Source: Fagopyrum homotropicum
Lineage: Eukaryota; Streptophyta; Magnoliopsida; Caryophyllales; Polygonaceae
Length of the DNA stretch: 64,000 bases
Direction of reading: 5' to 3'
NCBI GenBank assembly: GCA_033239125.1
Contig: BSWB01000002.1
Span: forward strand, 158,582,409-158,646,408
This document shows, piece after piece, positions 42,772-55,919 of this stretch. Made by a program: the position numbers and the translations under genes. Position 1 is the stretch's first letter. Every line of letters starts with the position of its first letter. Under the pieces are notes generated by a model. The model was not told the origin of the DNA. It saw only the letters and a program-made list of their open reading frames with translations, and did no database searches.

Positions 42772-43215
42772 ACGATTCAACGTTGAGAACGTCGTGCATG
42801 GAATGGACATAAGAGTGATAATGGTATGATATCTTCTCATATATAACCTAATGTCAAAGTCTTAAATACTAAATAAATCCGCTTTCATTCACTAAGCGAG
42901 CTTGTGGTCATTTCTAAGTTTGGTTGTTTGATATGTATGTTTATGTTGTTCGAGAAAATATGTTTTATTTTCTGTGTAATGAAAGTGTACGTTGATGTGT
43001 ACGTGCATGCATGTGTGCATGCGACTTAGTTTGTATTATAAATAATGATGGTTCGATTGCTAGTCTAGCTTGTTAAGTGGACTTTGGAGAAAGAAAATAT
43101 TAAGCTAATAATATAACAAATCTCGAAAATTAACGGACAGTGAAACCAAGATAAACACCAATTAAATGAACGGTTAACTCCATAAAAGTTTATTTAATCC
43201 AAAATACAATCAAGC
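42772..43215. repeat. MLP3 3' flank
   Basis: 3' UTR and unit flank matching 31162-31565. It ends at the copia target site ATAAC. Confidence 0.75.
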
Positions 43216-43220
43216 ATAAC

Positions 43221-43372
43221 TTTAACAAGAAAAATATGAACTGAATTGTATACTAGAATCTGTTAAAGGTTCACTATTACATTGAGGTATTAATACCCTC
43301 TTCTAACAGCTTGTAACAAACTGTTTTATTTACACTTAAATATGAAGGCACATATTATTATATATGTATATA
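43221..43372 (-). repeat. Copia 3' LTR
   Basis: Begins TTTAACAAGAAAAATATG in + orientation and ends TATATGTATATA next to the purine tract. Confidence 0.8.
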
Positions 43373-43379
43373 CTCCCCC

Positions 43380-45118
43380 TCAAGCTTGACATGTGGAAAC
43401 AAGACCAAGCTTGACAGTGAGAAACTTGTGTTGCTGCTCTCCAAGAGCCTTTGTAAAAATATCAGCCAACTGCATAGAGGAGTTGACATGAATTATCTGA
43501 ATAAAGTCTTTTTGCACTTCATCACGAACATACTGACAATCAACGCGAAGTTGTTTGATTTTTTCATGAAAAATAGGATTAGCAGCCAAATGTTGAGCAG
43601 CCTTATTGTCACAATACATGGAGATTGGAAGAGAAATGGAGATGTAAAGATCAAACATTAAACCCTCAAGCAAACTATCTCACTAGCAGTGGTAGACATT
43701 GCTCGATATTCACTCTCAGTTGAAGACTTGAAAACAGTCTTTTGCTTCTTTGATTTCCAAGAAACCAAGGCCTTGCAAAAAAAAAAAAAAAGAAGCAATA
43801 GCCAGTGATAGATCTGCAAGTGAATGCACATCTTCCCCAATCTGCATCACTGTAGGCTGTAATGGAATTGGAGAAAGAATAAGGGTAATATAATGCTTGA
43901 TTAATAGGACATCTCATATATCTGAGCAAATAAGTAGCATCAAGCCAGTGAGGGACTCGAGGAGATGCCAAAAACTAGCTCAATTGCTGAATTGTGTAGG
44001 AAATAGCACGCCTTGTAAGAGTGAGATAGAGTAATTTTCCCACTTATCTCCTGTAAGATTCAAGATCAAAAAATAATTCTCCAGAATCAAGAATAAGTTT
44101 GAGATTCCTTTGCATGGTAAATGAAGTGGGATTACAATTATGGAAATGACTATCATGAAGAATATCCATGATGTACTTTCTTTAATTATGAAATAAATCA
44201 GAAGAATTTTTAGAAATCTCCATTCCAAGAAAAAACCTAGCCAAGCCAAGATCTTTGATGGTAAAGGCGTTGTCAAGAGCATGCTTGACATCCTGAATAA
44301 CAGATGGTAAAGTCCCAGTAAGAAGCATATCATCAACATAAATAAAGGTAATAGTGATCCCTGAAAAAGAGTGTTGAACAAATAAGGAGTAATCATGCTT
44401 GGACTGATGAAAACCAAGGAGAAAAAGGGTCATGGTAAGTTCAACATTACACTGTCGACTAGCTTGTTTCAAGCCATAAAGGCATCTCTTCAGGTGACAA
44501 ACCTGACCTGGTTTAGCCTTGGTATAACCCTATGGAGGAGCCATGTATACCTCTTCTTCCAAAAAAAACCATGTAAAAAGGCATTATTAATATCAAGTTG
44601 GTGTACAAGCCAAAATTGAGCATCTCCTAAAGCCAAAATAACCCTCACTGTGGTGAATTTAGCAACAGGAGAGAAGGTGTGTTTATAATCTTTGTCTTTA
44701 ACTTGATTAGAACCTTTGTCCACTATTGGCTTTACACATCTCAACAGAACCATCAGGGTTATATTTAATCTTATAAACCCATTTTGAACCAATGGCTTTA
44801 TGGCCATCTAGAAGGGAAGTCAAATCCCATGTATGATTGGCTTCAAGAGTTGAGAGCTCTTTCAGCATTACCTAGACCCATATAGGATGATCCTTTGCCT
44901 GGCCATAATGAGAAGGCTCAAAAGTAGACAACATTAGGCAATAAGAATGGATGAAATCATGTGAAAAATTGTGAGATTGAAGAGAAGAAATAATGTGGGA
45001 ATTGATGGTGTCAGACTGTGTTAAGGCACAAAATTAGTCTTGCAATCAAGAAGGTTTATTACAAACTCGAGTAGTTCTTCTAGGCTGCAAAGAAGAATAT
45101 ACAAGTGAGGGCAAGGAA
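43380..45118 (-). pseudogene. Copia pol, reverse transcriptase and RNase H part
   Basis: Minus strand from 45118 down: RT entry with HTFSPVAKFTTVRVILALGD and QLDINNAFLHG, active site YVDD in FIYVDDMLLTG at about 44330-44345, LGMEISKN, then the RNase H region (YSDADWGRC, SSTESEYRAMSTTASEIV, ADIFTKALG), ending LVSTCQA with TAG at about 43380. At least four frameshifts (near 43780, 43980, 44420, 44500) and a long T-run break the frame. It continues upstream in the separated part at 50252-52865. Not functional. Confidence 0.82.
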
Positions 45119-45123
45119 TTATG

Positions 45124-48100
45124 TGTAACACCCCGAATCCGCACGACTCGGGATGCTACGGGTTGGGACCTCACAATGGGTCCCGGCCATTAGCTTGACA
45201 ACAATTTCACCGGATCTTGCAACAAGGCACAAATAAAGGCCAAAATGAAATATATTTTTATGCAATGCAATGAAACCCGAAACTATACAAACAAAAGACT
45301 TCAGCCGAGATACAACACAAAACCCAAACGCCAAAAACACGGCACACAAAACACAACTATCGAAGGACAAAACACAACTCAACTCTATCCAAAAACCCTT
45401 CTTAAAATGTACGGACCCCGGCTGCCCACTTTTCCGGATTCTCTCGGCCGCATTCCTAACCTGCAAGGCGATCTACAACAATCGGTATAAAACCGTTAGC
45501 TCATATTCGAAGCATTAGAATTAATGGGAAAGGCACATACACAAGTAATCTCATCACAAGCATACAACATACATAAGAGCACATCAATCCGGTTTATTAT
45601 CTTTATTATTTTTAAGTCGTATCCCGTTCTAATTCAACTTAGGTTGTGACACGAGAGTCACAGAAACTCGCCTCGGTCCCTACTTACCGGCATGGAATGG
45701 TACTGATGCATCTGACCGTCTACCAGCACGGGATAGTCGCCGAGAACCTCCTAGCTCTCGCGGGAGCCAGGCAAGTTGTCACCGCCCGTTATCATACACT
45801 TGTGCCAAAATAATATAAAGGTCGGTAATCCTAATTCCGGTTTAATTGTTATAAACAATAAACAATAAACAATAAACACACACCACCCAACACACATCAA
45901 TGCTAATACAAGGAATACAAGCTAAGTAAGTCCGGAGACTTACCTCGTCCCATAGGTAAACCCGATAACCACTGCTCTCAACTTCCCGTAGGAAGGCACT
46001 CAACGCCTGGTCAAAACAAGGCACACAATCAACAACTCTCTCTCATACTAGAAGTCCTTAGACTTCTAGTCCCAATGATCTCGCAAGATCATAAACCATA
46101 ACCATGATAAGATAACAACCTCCTAATCCTCACGATCTCACAAGGTCATAACCATCACAACACATGCTAGGATACTCTCGTCCTAGTCACCACAATCTCG
46201 AAAAAAACATATAACCATACTCTCAATCCTCATAAATGTAACACCCCGAATCCGCGGGACTCGGGATGTCACATTGGGCTAGGATCTCACAATGGATCCT
46301 GACCCTAGCCTGACAACAAGTTCACTGGACCTTACAACATGGCACTGACAGATATAAAACAAATACATAAAACAGTATAAACTGTGCGACCCAAAGTAAA
46401 CAACAACATAGCCGAGTATATAATACGACATCCTCACATAGGAGGTACAAAAGATCATCCTCACGAAGGAGGGGAAACACAACAACCCCAAACCAACCAC
46501 CTAATGTACGAGAGTCCTCGGCCTGTCACCCTGCCAGATCACCCAGTAGCGCCTAACCTGTAAACATCTACAACACGGTATGAAACCGTTAGCTAACCAT
46601 ACATATATGAGGTAATGCATAAGCACAAGCACAATCATGAAAGATAAACACATCAACATGCTATCACACATTTACCCATTTATTATCTTTATATAATAAC
46701 CATTCACTCAAAAACCGTATATATATAGATAGATGAAAGTATGTGACACGAGGACCGATACATCCCCGCCTCTGAGTACAATGTCCAGCTGTACGAGTAT
46801 CGGTCACACAATCCGTGTACCCTATGGGAGTGGATTGCGCCCTTCCTGTAAACCAGTCTGGCCCGACATCAGAGAACCTCCCAGACTCCACGGCGGGATG
46901 AAAGGGAAAGGTTATCACAGCCACGCAACGGGGCAGTCAATAGAACATAGGTCGATAAAAACGACAACTCATGATATCATAGCAAACATATAAAGCACAC
47001 ACCACTCATGCAAACACCCAATATAGGGATGGTAGCTAAGTAAGTCCTACGGACTTACCTCAACCTTGTATAAAGCTCAACCACGATCACCTCTACACTG
47101 GAGGGACAACACGGCCTATAAACAAGGCATAAAGAGATATATCAACCTCTATTCATCAAAGGGGTCACACCTAGACCCAAAGGGATCCATAAGGATCATA
47201 CTCAATCTATGAGCCTCACAACCAACTAAACCTCAATATCTCAACATAGCTCACAATTTCTCAAATCTCAAGGTAGTATCTAATCGACATTCCTCAATCT
47301 CAATTCTAATCCTAATTTAATTAATTCACCTTTAATTAATTAATTAGATTTCGCCAGAATAACGTTTTGCCCGCAGGCAATTTCTAAACCTCCTGTCATC
47401 AGATTTCATCAAACAAGAACCCATAATCACCAGAATAATATAACGACCATAATGGAATTTCTAATTGTCCTATTTGACAAGCCTAAAGTCAATTTAGGCC
47501 AAATCGCAGTACGGAAAACGAATAAATTCATAACTTATTCGTTACTAACCCGATTGACGATCTGAAAGAAGATTCGGAATCACAACGACGCAGGCTACGC
47601 ATGGACAGCATCAAATTCATCGGAATCTAAGCGACGGAACCGTCCTGGTGACATATATGCTCGACCAGCCCTCCATATACTCGGAAATGCAGAAACTCGG
47701 TACCGTTATGAAGAGAATGAAGAGAGGAATCCAGAAACTCAAACGGAATTGAAATCGGATTAGAAACGGAGAGTAGATCTGAGTTTGAAGGTTGAGCGAA
47801 ATCAGAGCTTTTACGAGAAAACGTGAAAGGAAATGAATTAATAAAAGATTTTCCGCTATTTATAGTGAAGACGATAATTATCCTTTAGTAAAGTCGATAA
47901 TTATCCTTTAACCGATCCAAAGGCGGGTCGAACCTCTTTCTCCAAACTTCTCGAGATTGGAACATTAAATCTGGAATATTGTAGGGATAATTATTACACA
48001 ATTGCCTCGGAAAACGTGTATTCCTAAGCCGTCTTTCTTAGTCGTTAAGAAACGAAATAGCGACTCTTTTGGCCGTTTTGCCTCTCCATGTTATTTCATA

Positions 48101-50246
48101 TCTAAGACATATCCGATGTCCTGATCATTTCTCTCAACTGCATTTTTATTAATTGGAGCTCCCAAATGCTCCAAATAACACCGGAGGGTAAAAATAATTA
48201 CCCGGGGGAAAAAGTAAAAATTTCTCCAAACGTCCAAAATTACGCCATGAACATAACAGTGGGACTCTTACTCATCACTTGCGAAATCTTCGCAAGTTAT
48301 ATGTCAATTACTATCAACGATTAAGTTAATCAACATTAATTAGAATTCGGGAATCCTAGCTATTACAATAAACTCACAAGATCAACCAAACACTCAACGT
48401 CTTACAATCCTCACAAGATAATAGCACCTCAAGCCTTTATAACGATCATAAATCCTCAAAACTCACCTAAGGTTCATGGCCACTACTTGGCATTCACTCT
48501 AAGTTAGGCTAAATCCAACCTAGCATGATACTACCGCTAAATATAACTAGATCGATAGGGAAAGGATACTCACGCGACGTCAAAAGAAGGAAATCGATCA
48601 ACGGATGTCAACTTGGACTCGTTCGGCCTTTACGGGGTCGTTCCCGAACCTAGCACCAAAACTAAACAAATTTAGCTCGTATGCTAAATTTGATCGGTAT
48701 ATATATATATAATACATATAACTCTAAGGAACTTGTTTTAAAAACCGAGGTTAAAATCCCGCTAAAATATTTTCCAAGGCAAAATACCCGATGTCACAAC
48801 ATGCGTCATAAATCCATAATAAAAATCCTTGGGCCATAATCCGAAATTAATTCAACAAGGGAATAATAGTTAAATCACCAAATTTGGGTCATAAACCACA
48901 AATAATATGGGTCCATTTATGTAAATAATTTTTGCATGAGGGTATATTGTTAACATTTCAAAATATGGGTTTAAAACTGCAATATCAAAATATTGGGCAC
49001 ATTTTATAATTATACTTAAAAATAGGGAGGCCCGATTTAATTAAATGTAAAGGGTTTTAAACCCTGATGTTGGCGGCCATGAGGAAGTTGAGGAAAAGGC
49101 AATCACTGGCGGCGCTGCAAGAGGAAGGCAATGCAAGTGGCGGAGAGATACATCGACGGGTCCGGTGGGGTTGGACGGCGAGACATTCCCGGCGCTTTCC
49201 CCATCGGTGGTGACTCGACTTGCTGGACAAGTCCGGTTCGAGGTAGGGAAAAACAAAACATGGGCGTTGCTTCTAGGCCCTTGTCGACAGAAGGGAGAGA
49301 ATGATGGAAGTGGAGGCGGCAAGGACTCTGGCAGGCGAGGCGACAGTGGTACCAGTTCCTCCGGAGACGGTGGAGGCAAGCTGGCGGTTTCACTCGTTGG
49401 TTGTTCGAATCCCACAGAGAGACAAGGGAAAAAGGCAGTTCACCTCTGGTGAGCTCCGGCAGGGCGAAGACAACATTTAGTAGGCTGTAACTTCCGACGT
49501 GACTGAAGGAAAGGGAGATGGAAAGCTTGCTGTTGCTACACCTTCCCAGAATAGAGCCCGGAGGTGAGTGCACAGAGGCTCGAGGTTGAAGTTGTTGCCG
49601 AGAGTGAAGAGGGGTTGTTTCCGGAGTTGACAGAGGGAGCAAGGCTCTTGGTGAGGTGGTCCAGAGCACGAGAACGAGTGAGGAGGAATTGGGGTTGTGG
49701 TGTGTGTGGTGCGATCTAATTGAGAGAGAGAAGGTACCAAAATGAGAGGGTGTAGATAAGACATAGAAGGTTGCGTGAGAGAGGGTCATAGGGCACACAG
49801 AAGGGGAGGACGCATGTCACTACTGGCGAGAGGAGAACGAGGGGTCATCTGTAGCTGGGCAGAAGCTGTGCAGAAACGAAGGGTCGGGGAGCCAGAGGTC
49901 GGGTAGCCCCAGAAGTAGGGTGCTGAGCGGCCGGCTGTTCATCAGCCTAAGGAGAGAAGCCAGAGAAAGAAGAAAAAGAGAAAAAAGGGAAAAAAAAAGA
50001 AACAGAAAAGAACATAATTAATAAAAGGGTAGACTCGTTTCCAAGCGTTCTGAACGGAAAAATTCCGAGTCAGAATGACTTTCCGAACCTTTTTTAAAAG
50101 TAAACCAAAATATAATCATATTCGAGAAGGGTATTTTACGCCGTAAAAATAATTTGAAATAAAATACTTGAGCTAATAAAATATCGATAAAAGCCGAGGG
50201 GAAAAACAAATGTCACAATCACGCCTAAAAAAATTGGGGCGTTACA
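45124..50246 (-). mobile_element. 3.0-kb solo LTR nested in the copia
   Basis: Ends TGTAACACCCCG (45124) and GGGGCGTTACA (50246), typical of long-LTR chromovirus-type elements. It is flanked by TTATG on both sides (45119-45123, 50247-50251). After removing the second LTR nested in it and that LTR's 5-bp duplication, 2,987 bp remain. Its R/U5-like part at 45124-45250 resembles that of the nested LTR, so the two are related families. No internal coding domain remains; open frames at 49041-49800 look like LTR leader and not like protein. Confidence 0.8.
46237..48367 (-). mobile_element. 2.1-kb solo LTR nested in the 3.0-kb solo LTR
   Basis: 2,131 bp from TGTAACACCCCG to TAGCTATTACA, with ATAAA on both sides (46232-46236, 48368-48372). 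The minus strand carries a TATA motif (CTATAAATAG near 47860). It is the reference copy for the + strand LTR at 9693-13202, to which it is inverted. No internal domain or second LTR. Confidence 0.85.
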
Positions 50247-50251
50247 TTATG

Positions 50252-52865
50252 ATTAGGTAAGGAAACATCTGTAGGAGGGGAAGATGAAGTTGAAGAGGAT
50301 ATAGTTGGAGAAAAAGGTAAAGGAATAGGAGAGGCAAAAGGTGTAGGGAAAGCATCTGATTGGTGAGGTAAAGAAGGAGATGGTGGAGAAAGAGAATGTG
50401 TAGGAAATAAATTATCATTAGGCTCAATAATTGGGGATACTAAGGGAAAAGAAGAAGTGGAGGGGATATCTAACAGACAATAGGAAGATTTGAATGGAAA
50501 TTGATCCTCTTTAAACATCACATGCATGCCTACTGACAAGGATCTTTTGAGATTGAATATCAAAAAGCTTGTATCCCTTCTGACAAGGTGGATAGCCAAT
50601 GAAAACACATGGCTTAGAGACAAGTTGAAACTTATCTTTGATAGGAAGAAGGGAGTAGCAAAGACAATCTATAATTTTGAGATGATCATAGATGCCTTCT
50701 TACTATGCGGTACTTCAAAGGGAATTTTCCAGTCCAAGACAGAAGATGGCATCAAATTGATGAGGTAGGTAGCTGCCAGAATACACTCTCCCCAGAATTT
50801 GATAGGTATGTTGCCATGAAGTCTAATGGCACGAGCAGTCTCCAATAAGTGCCTATGTTTTCTTTCAACTCTAGCATTTTGTTGAGGCACATAAGCCACT
50901 GATTTTTTATGTAAAATGTCTTGCTATCTGAATAAATCTTGGAGCTTATGCTGAAGGAATTCGACACCATTATTTGACCTAAAACACTAGACAGAACAAT
51001 AGAATTGATATTGCACATAGATAAAAAAAAACTCAAGTACAAGTCTGTACTTTTGCATTTTGTCAGACATGAGAAAATTCCATGTACACCTGGTATGATC
51101 ATCTACAATAGTCAAAAAATATTTAGCACCACATAATGACAATGTATGATAAGGGCCCCAAATATCAAGATACAAGAGCAAAAGGCTTTCGAGCATAAGA
51201 ATCACTGTATGGAAAATGAAGTTTGTGTTGTTTAGCTAACACACAAGTAGGTCAGTCAATAGTAGTGTTGTGTGCAATATTACAATTGTCCAGGTGTCTA
51301 AGTTGCTTACAGAAGAATTGCCTAATCTAGCATGCAACAAAGGCACATTCTTATTATTGAATCATAAAGCTCCAAGAGCTGAAGTAGATTGGGGTGAAAG
51401 GTAATGTATAGAGAGTTTGTAAAACCCTCCTTCTTTTTGTCCAACAGCTAGAACCTTCTTACTGGTATGGTCCTGAAATGTGCAAGTAAAAGAGTCAAAA
51501 ACAAGGATCTTCAACTAGCTTAGGCACATATAATAAATTGTGTCTAAAATCTGGCATGAATAATACTTCTCGAAGAATAAGAGAGGGAGATAAAGAAATA
51601 GTCCCTGGTTGGAAGACTTCTTTGATTTTACTATCTAGCAATCCAATGAAAATAGGCTTTGAAAGAGAATGAATCTCAGAGAACAAGTCTTTACAGGATG
51701 AGATATGATCTGAAGCTCCTGAGTCAATGATCCAAGAAATAGATACTGAAGGTGTGTGAGCAATAAATGCTGTCAAATTACCTACAAAATTGATGGCATT
51801 AGCAGGTGTAATAGCAGTCGAATTATTGGTCCTGTTTTGCATCATCTTGACAACTTCTTGAAACACTGGTGAAATTAAAAGTATGATCAACACCTTTGGC
51901 AAAATCCTCAATGCAATCAAGAGGAGAATTGGAAATTGGCACTTCTGTAATGTTAGCAACAAAGGAGCCTGCTCCATGATTGACAACTTCTGATCCCTTA
52001 TTCTTAGGTTTATACCAGTCTAGATAACCAATCAACTTGAAACAATTGTCCTTGATATGGCCTTTCTCATGGTAGTGATCACATTTTGTAGGAGGCCTGT
52101 CTTTTCTGAAATCTTTTCTGCTACCACCAGCTTGCCTATAGTTGAAGTTTGGTTGTCGATCAAAAGTCAAGGCCTCATGATGTATTTGTGGAATGGTGCT
52201 CACAGTAGTGATTTTTTTCCTGCTTTTCAATTTGAAGAACCATATGAAAAGCTCTACTAATGGAAGACAAAGGTTCAGAAGACAACATTGTGCTACGAAT
52301 ATGATCAAATTGATCATTCAATCCCATCAAAAATTGCATAAGTCTAGTATTTGTTTCCCTTTCGTGTAATTCCTTTACAGATACAAGAAGGTAGGGCTTC
52401 AAGGCTTTGAAGCTCATCCCAAAGTTTCTTTATTTTGCGGTAATAAATGGATACTGACGTGTTATCCTGCTTGACATTAGCCAGATCTTTGTGTATTTGA
52501 TACACAAGAGGTGAATTAAAAATTGAAAACTTCTTAGCAATTATATCCCATAACTCCTTCGCATAATCAACATAAGGAAAATTGGCTGCAATTTCTCTCT
52601 TCATCGAGTGGATTAGCCAGCATCTCACCATATAATCTGCCCTAATCCACCTCGATATCTTATCTTCATCATCTTTAGGTCTCATACAGGATCCATCGAC
52701 AAATCCTAACTTCAATTTAGCTCCAAGAGTCATTCTAACATTTCTCTTCCAGGTTAAGAAATTCAGACCATCAAAAAATTTAGAAACCAATTGCATACCT
52801 GGATTATCTAAGGTAGCAAGGTATAAAGGATCATTAGTGTTTCCTGGCATGGATTTGTCAATCAT
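50252..52865 (-). pseudogene. Copia gag, protease and integrase part
   Basis: Minus strand from 52865: gag (start MIDKSMPGNTNDPLYL; LWDIIAKKFSIFN; RLMQFLMGLNDQF), zinc knuckle CDHYHEKGHIKDNC near 52060 in which the second Cys is Tyr, protease motif DSGASDH near 51720, integrase (HNTTIDWPTCVLAKQHK, DIWGPYHTLSLCGAKYF, then YVPQQNARVERKHRH, FWGECILAATYLIN) down to 50670, then the Ser/Pro-rich stretch before RT. Several frameshifts and stops. The nested LTR separates it from the RT half at 43380-45118. Domain order gag-PR-IN-RT-RH identifies Ty1/copia. Confidence 0.82.
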
Positions 52866-53070
52866 CTAATCATTTTGATTCATGATTGTCGTAATCAAAT
52901 CAAAAAGAACACAGATTTGTATTCGAGGCTACATATGAAACAACAAAAACACAATTTGTGATTGAAAACTGAATCACAACTTGTGGAACATTAGCTAATT
53001 TGTAATCGAACCGAATCACAGAGGAAGAGTAGAAAATTTTCTAACGGAATTACCGTAGCTCTGAGTCCAT

Positions 53071-53245
53071 TTTAACAAGAAGAATATGAACTGAATTGTA
53101 TATTAGAATCTGTTAAAGGTTGAATGTTACATTGAGGTATTAAAACCCTCTTCTAACAACCTGTAACAAGCTCTTTTATTTACACAGTCGACCATCTTAT
53201 TTATCTATTTACATATGAAGGCACACATTATCATATATGTCTATA
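53071..53245 (-). repeat. Copia 5' LTR
   Basis: Same as the left LTR with an extra CAGTCGACCATCTTATTTAT segment. The primer-binding site lies immediately inside at 53055-53069. Confidence 0.8.
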
Positions 53246-53309
53246 ATAACCTTCTTTCTTTGACAGTAGCTTGCCTTTTCTTTCAGAACTTCAAACGGTG
53301 TTACAGGAT

Positions 53310-53660
53310 GATTCATTATCTGAATTCTTAAAAAAAAAAATCAGAAGATAATATGGATTGATTTTTTTAATTGAAAGTTTGCATTTATGAGAAAAATGGA
53401 GGAATGTACATTAGGGGTCTACTTAGACTAGAAGAGCAGAATAACAAAAGAAAAGAAATGGAAACAAGGAGACTAAAGTCAGGAGAGGTGAATTCCGAGC
53501 ATCTTGGCCCAAAATATGGTGTCAGAGGAGCGATCCTTCCAGTGGTTGGGAGGACTGGTTCTTGATCGCAAGGATGATGTTGCCTCAACTTGTGGGATGG
53601 TGACTAATTTCTTTCGTCTTCTTGTTGGGGATCAAGTCGAAGTTATTGCAAATGAAAATG
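53310..53660 (-). mobile_element. LINE 3' fragment
   Basis: T/A-rich 3' end at about 53330-53375, then the minus strand reads the LINE ORF2 tail (NIILAIKNQSSQPLEGS, then ILGQDARNSPLL) with a frameshift. It breaks a unit string intact at 31619-31630 (CGGTGTTACTTAGAC), placing the insertion between GGTGTTAC and TTAGAC. Confidence 0.65.
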
Positions 53661-53949
53661 TAAATTAGACTTTTTATTTTTTAATTTTAATGCATGAGTG
53701 ACAAGTATAATGGTAAAGGGTTAAGTGTGTGGTTTATTGGCACGACGGTTGTGTTACATTCATCCATCGATTTAACTATAATCATCCCTAAGCTTAACCA
53801 CTAAAACACAATTTTCTTAGACCTTTGGGTCATAAGGCAACCAAAATCCCACTACGCCACTCTAATTTAATGATATAATATCAAAACTAAATTTATTATT
53901 AACAACAAATCTAGAATTGTGAGTTATAATGTTCACTTCATCATATTTT
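53661..53949. repeat. MLP unit flank
   Basis: 53661-53760 matches 31628-31660 and 32247-32290. The remainder, with TAAGCTTAACCACTAAAACA, is unassigned. No gene. Confidence 0.45.
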
Positions 53950-54562
53950 CAATGTTAACTAGTTAACTCTTATATTTTGTATATGTTTTTTCGAATAATT
54001 ATTATTATAACTTGATGTTATTTAAATTATATAAAATATTCAATAAAAATTGTAACTCTTATTTCTGTAAATGTTAAATGATATTTATAAGCCAATAAAA
54101 TAAAGATATAATTCGGTTTAAAAAACATTACTATTTATAATAATTAACACAAATATGATTTTAAGTTTGAATTATAATTTAACGATAACATAAAATTTTT
54201 AATTAATAAAGATTTTGACTTATCAAGATACTCAATGTAATAAAAATTATAACTATTATTTTTATAGATGTTGCATTAAGTATCTCATTTGTTGATAAGT
54301 TCATAATGAAATTTTCATTAATGAAAATTGTATTTTAAATGTTATATTATAATTCGAACTTAAAATTATATTTGTGCTATTTTTTATAAATAGTTATTTT
54401 TTAATATAATTATATATTTACTTTGTGACTTATAAATATCATTTAACATCTATAGAGTTAAAATTTTATTGAATATTGACTATAATTTAAATAAAATGAA
54501 ATTATAATAATTGTTATTCGAAAAAACATATTCAAAATATATGAGTTAAACTAGTTATTCAA
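53950..54562. mobile_element. AT-rich fold-back element
   Basis: Two long inverted arms, about 53954-54230 and 54290-54560. The left starts AACTAGTTAACTCTTATATT and the right ends with its diverged complement (AATATATGAGTTAAACTAGT). Only about 60 bases lie between the arms. No coding capacity. Weaker similarity may extend the arms outward by 40 bases. Class and target duplication not determined. Confidence 0.65.
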
Positions 54563-54904
54563 GTCATGTTTGTGAAGTACCATGACTCATTATAGGCTTA
54601 ATGGAGTAACAATTCGGTCAATTGTTGAAATTTGTTGATTATGCAAAGATAATAGAAGATTTGTTCAAAAAATGCAAGACAACATAAATGATTAATATGT
54701 ATGTTATAATGTGCTTTTGATTTTATTTTAAATTATATAAAACAAAGTTCGGATTTTATTTTCAATTATTTAAAAAAAAATTTCTATGTAGGTTCAATAA
54801 ATTTTTCTAAACTAAAATTTGGGTTTTATATCCTCTATTATAATGTGTTATTTTATATTTTCTATATCTCATAATTTGAGTATAACATTAATTTTAAATC
54901 ATTA

Positions 54905-54958
54905 GGGCACCCGAAAAAATATCGCCCCGGGCACAAAAAATTGAAGGACAGGCCCTGC
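54905..54958. mobile_element. Possible hAT-type transposon end
   Basis: ATCGCCCCGGGCAC followed by GGACAGGCCCTG just before the unit string CAATCACAACATTC. CAGGGCC-type ends are seen in plant hAT elements. The matching left end was not found. 54563-54904 between it and the fold-back element is AT-rich with no gene. Confidence 0.3.
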
Positions 54959-55878
54959 AATCACAACATTCGAATAAATCTAATTGGTCACTAGATAAAA
55001 AATTAACCAAAAAAAACTTGACCCAATTGTCAAACTCACCCGTTAAACATCTTCAAAGAAATCATATTTATATTAAGTCGTGAAATATGATAATCTTTTC
55101 CAATTGTCTTGACAAGACAAAAATGGAGTGATATCGAATTTATGCAGTGTAGTGTTTGCTTGTCTCCACAACTTTATAGTATTTGAGTAGTTTTGGTCAC
55201 CACGACTCTTTATTATTTCATGTTGTTGATGATATTCTTTGTTCTCTTATCATATCATATATATTATATATACATACGCTTTATCCTTTGTTCTCTTATC
55301 ATATATATACTATATGGCTTTATTCTATATATAGTATTCAAGTAGTTTTGGTCACCAAGCTCTTTATTCTTTGACGTTAGATTATAAGATGGACCCCAAA
55401 GCTTGAACAACGTAAATAACCTTATTATGGCAAGCAATTAATAAGAAATACTTATTAGCTCGCATAATAACATTGATTGTTTATTGATTAAATAGGTAAC
55501 AAACACTCTCATTTTGAAAATATAATATGCATTTCATCAACGTGTCATTATTTTTGCCTGTAATTCTTGAATGAGTGTTCATGCACATATAGGATCATGC
55601 ATGAGTAAAATTAATCGACTCGTGCACAAGCATGCACATATAAGTTTATGCACGAGTGTTTCTATTCAACTCGTATATTTTGAACACTTTTTTTTACTCG
55701 AATCATGCACGAGTGGTTCATGCAAATATATGTTCATGCATGTGTAGGTTCATGCAAAGCTATCTTTTCTTTTTTTTTTTCTCTTGAATGGATATTAAAA
55801 GTGTTGATAAGATGAATTGTTCTCTTAGTGTTGAAGAGTGGAGTAAGCTATACAATCACTTGTTGTGTTCTTAAAGTA
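54959..55878. repeat. MLP unit flank, copy 3
   Basis: Matches 7005-7620, including the CTCGTGCACGAG-type palindromes (55615-55760), and 32492-32840. Non-coding. Confidence 0.75.
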
Positions 55879-55919
55879 ATTTTTTTTTAAAAAAATTGTA
55901 TATTAACCAGAAAAGAGAG

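Larger units (their letters stand above)
43221..53245 (-). mobile_element. Copia LTR retrotransposon, complete but interrupted
   Basis: LTRs at 43221-43372 (152 bp) and 53071-53245 (175 bp), roughly 90 percent alike with a 23-bp indel. The 5-bp duplication ATAAC flanks them (43216-43220, 53246-53250). The empty site is readable at 31559-31578. A purine tract (minus strand CTTGAGGGGGAG) abuts the left LTR, and a primer site (minus strand TGGACTCAGAGC) abuts the right. Without the 5.1-kb nested insertion (45124-50246) the element is about 4.9 kb. LTR ends are TATA...AAA on the coding strand, not TG...CA. Confidence 0.88.

Noticed and set aside
45124..46236. A separate third element beginning with TGTAACACCCCG
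   Set aside because: The TTATG and ATAAA duplications show it is the left part of the 3.0-kb solo LTR, interrupted at 46237.
49041..49798. Two overlapping minus-strand ORFs of 124 and 231 codons, Pro/Ser-rich
   Set aside because: They lie in the leader part of the 3.0-kb solo LTR, have no recognisable domain, and overlap in two frames as expected from pyrimidine-rich LTR leader sequence.
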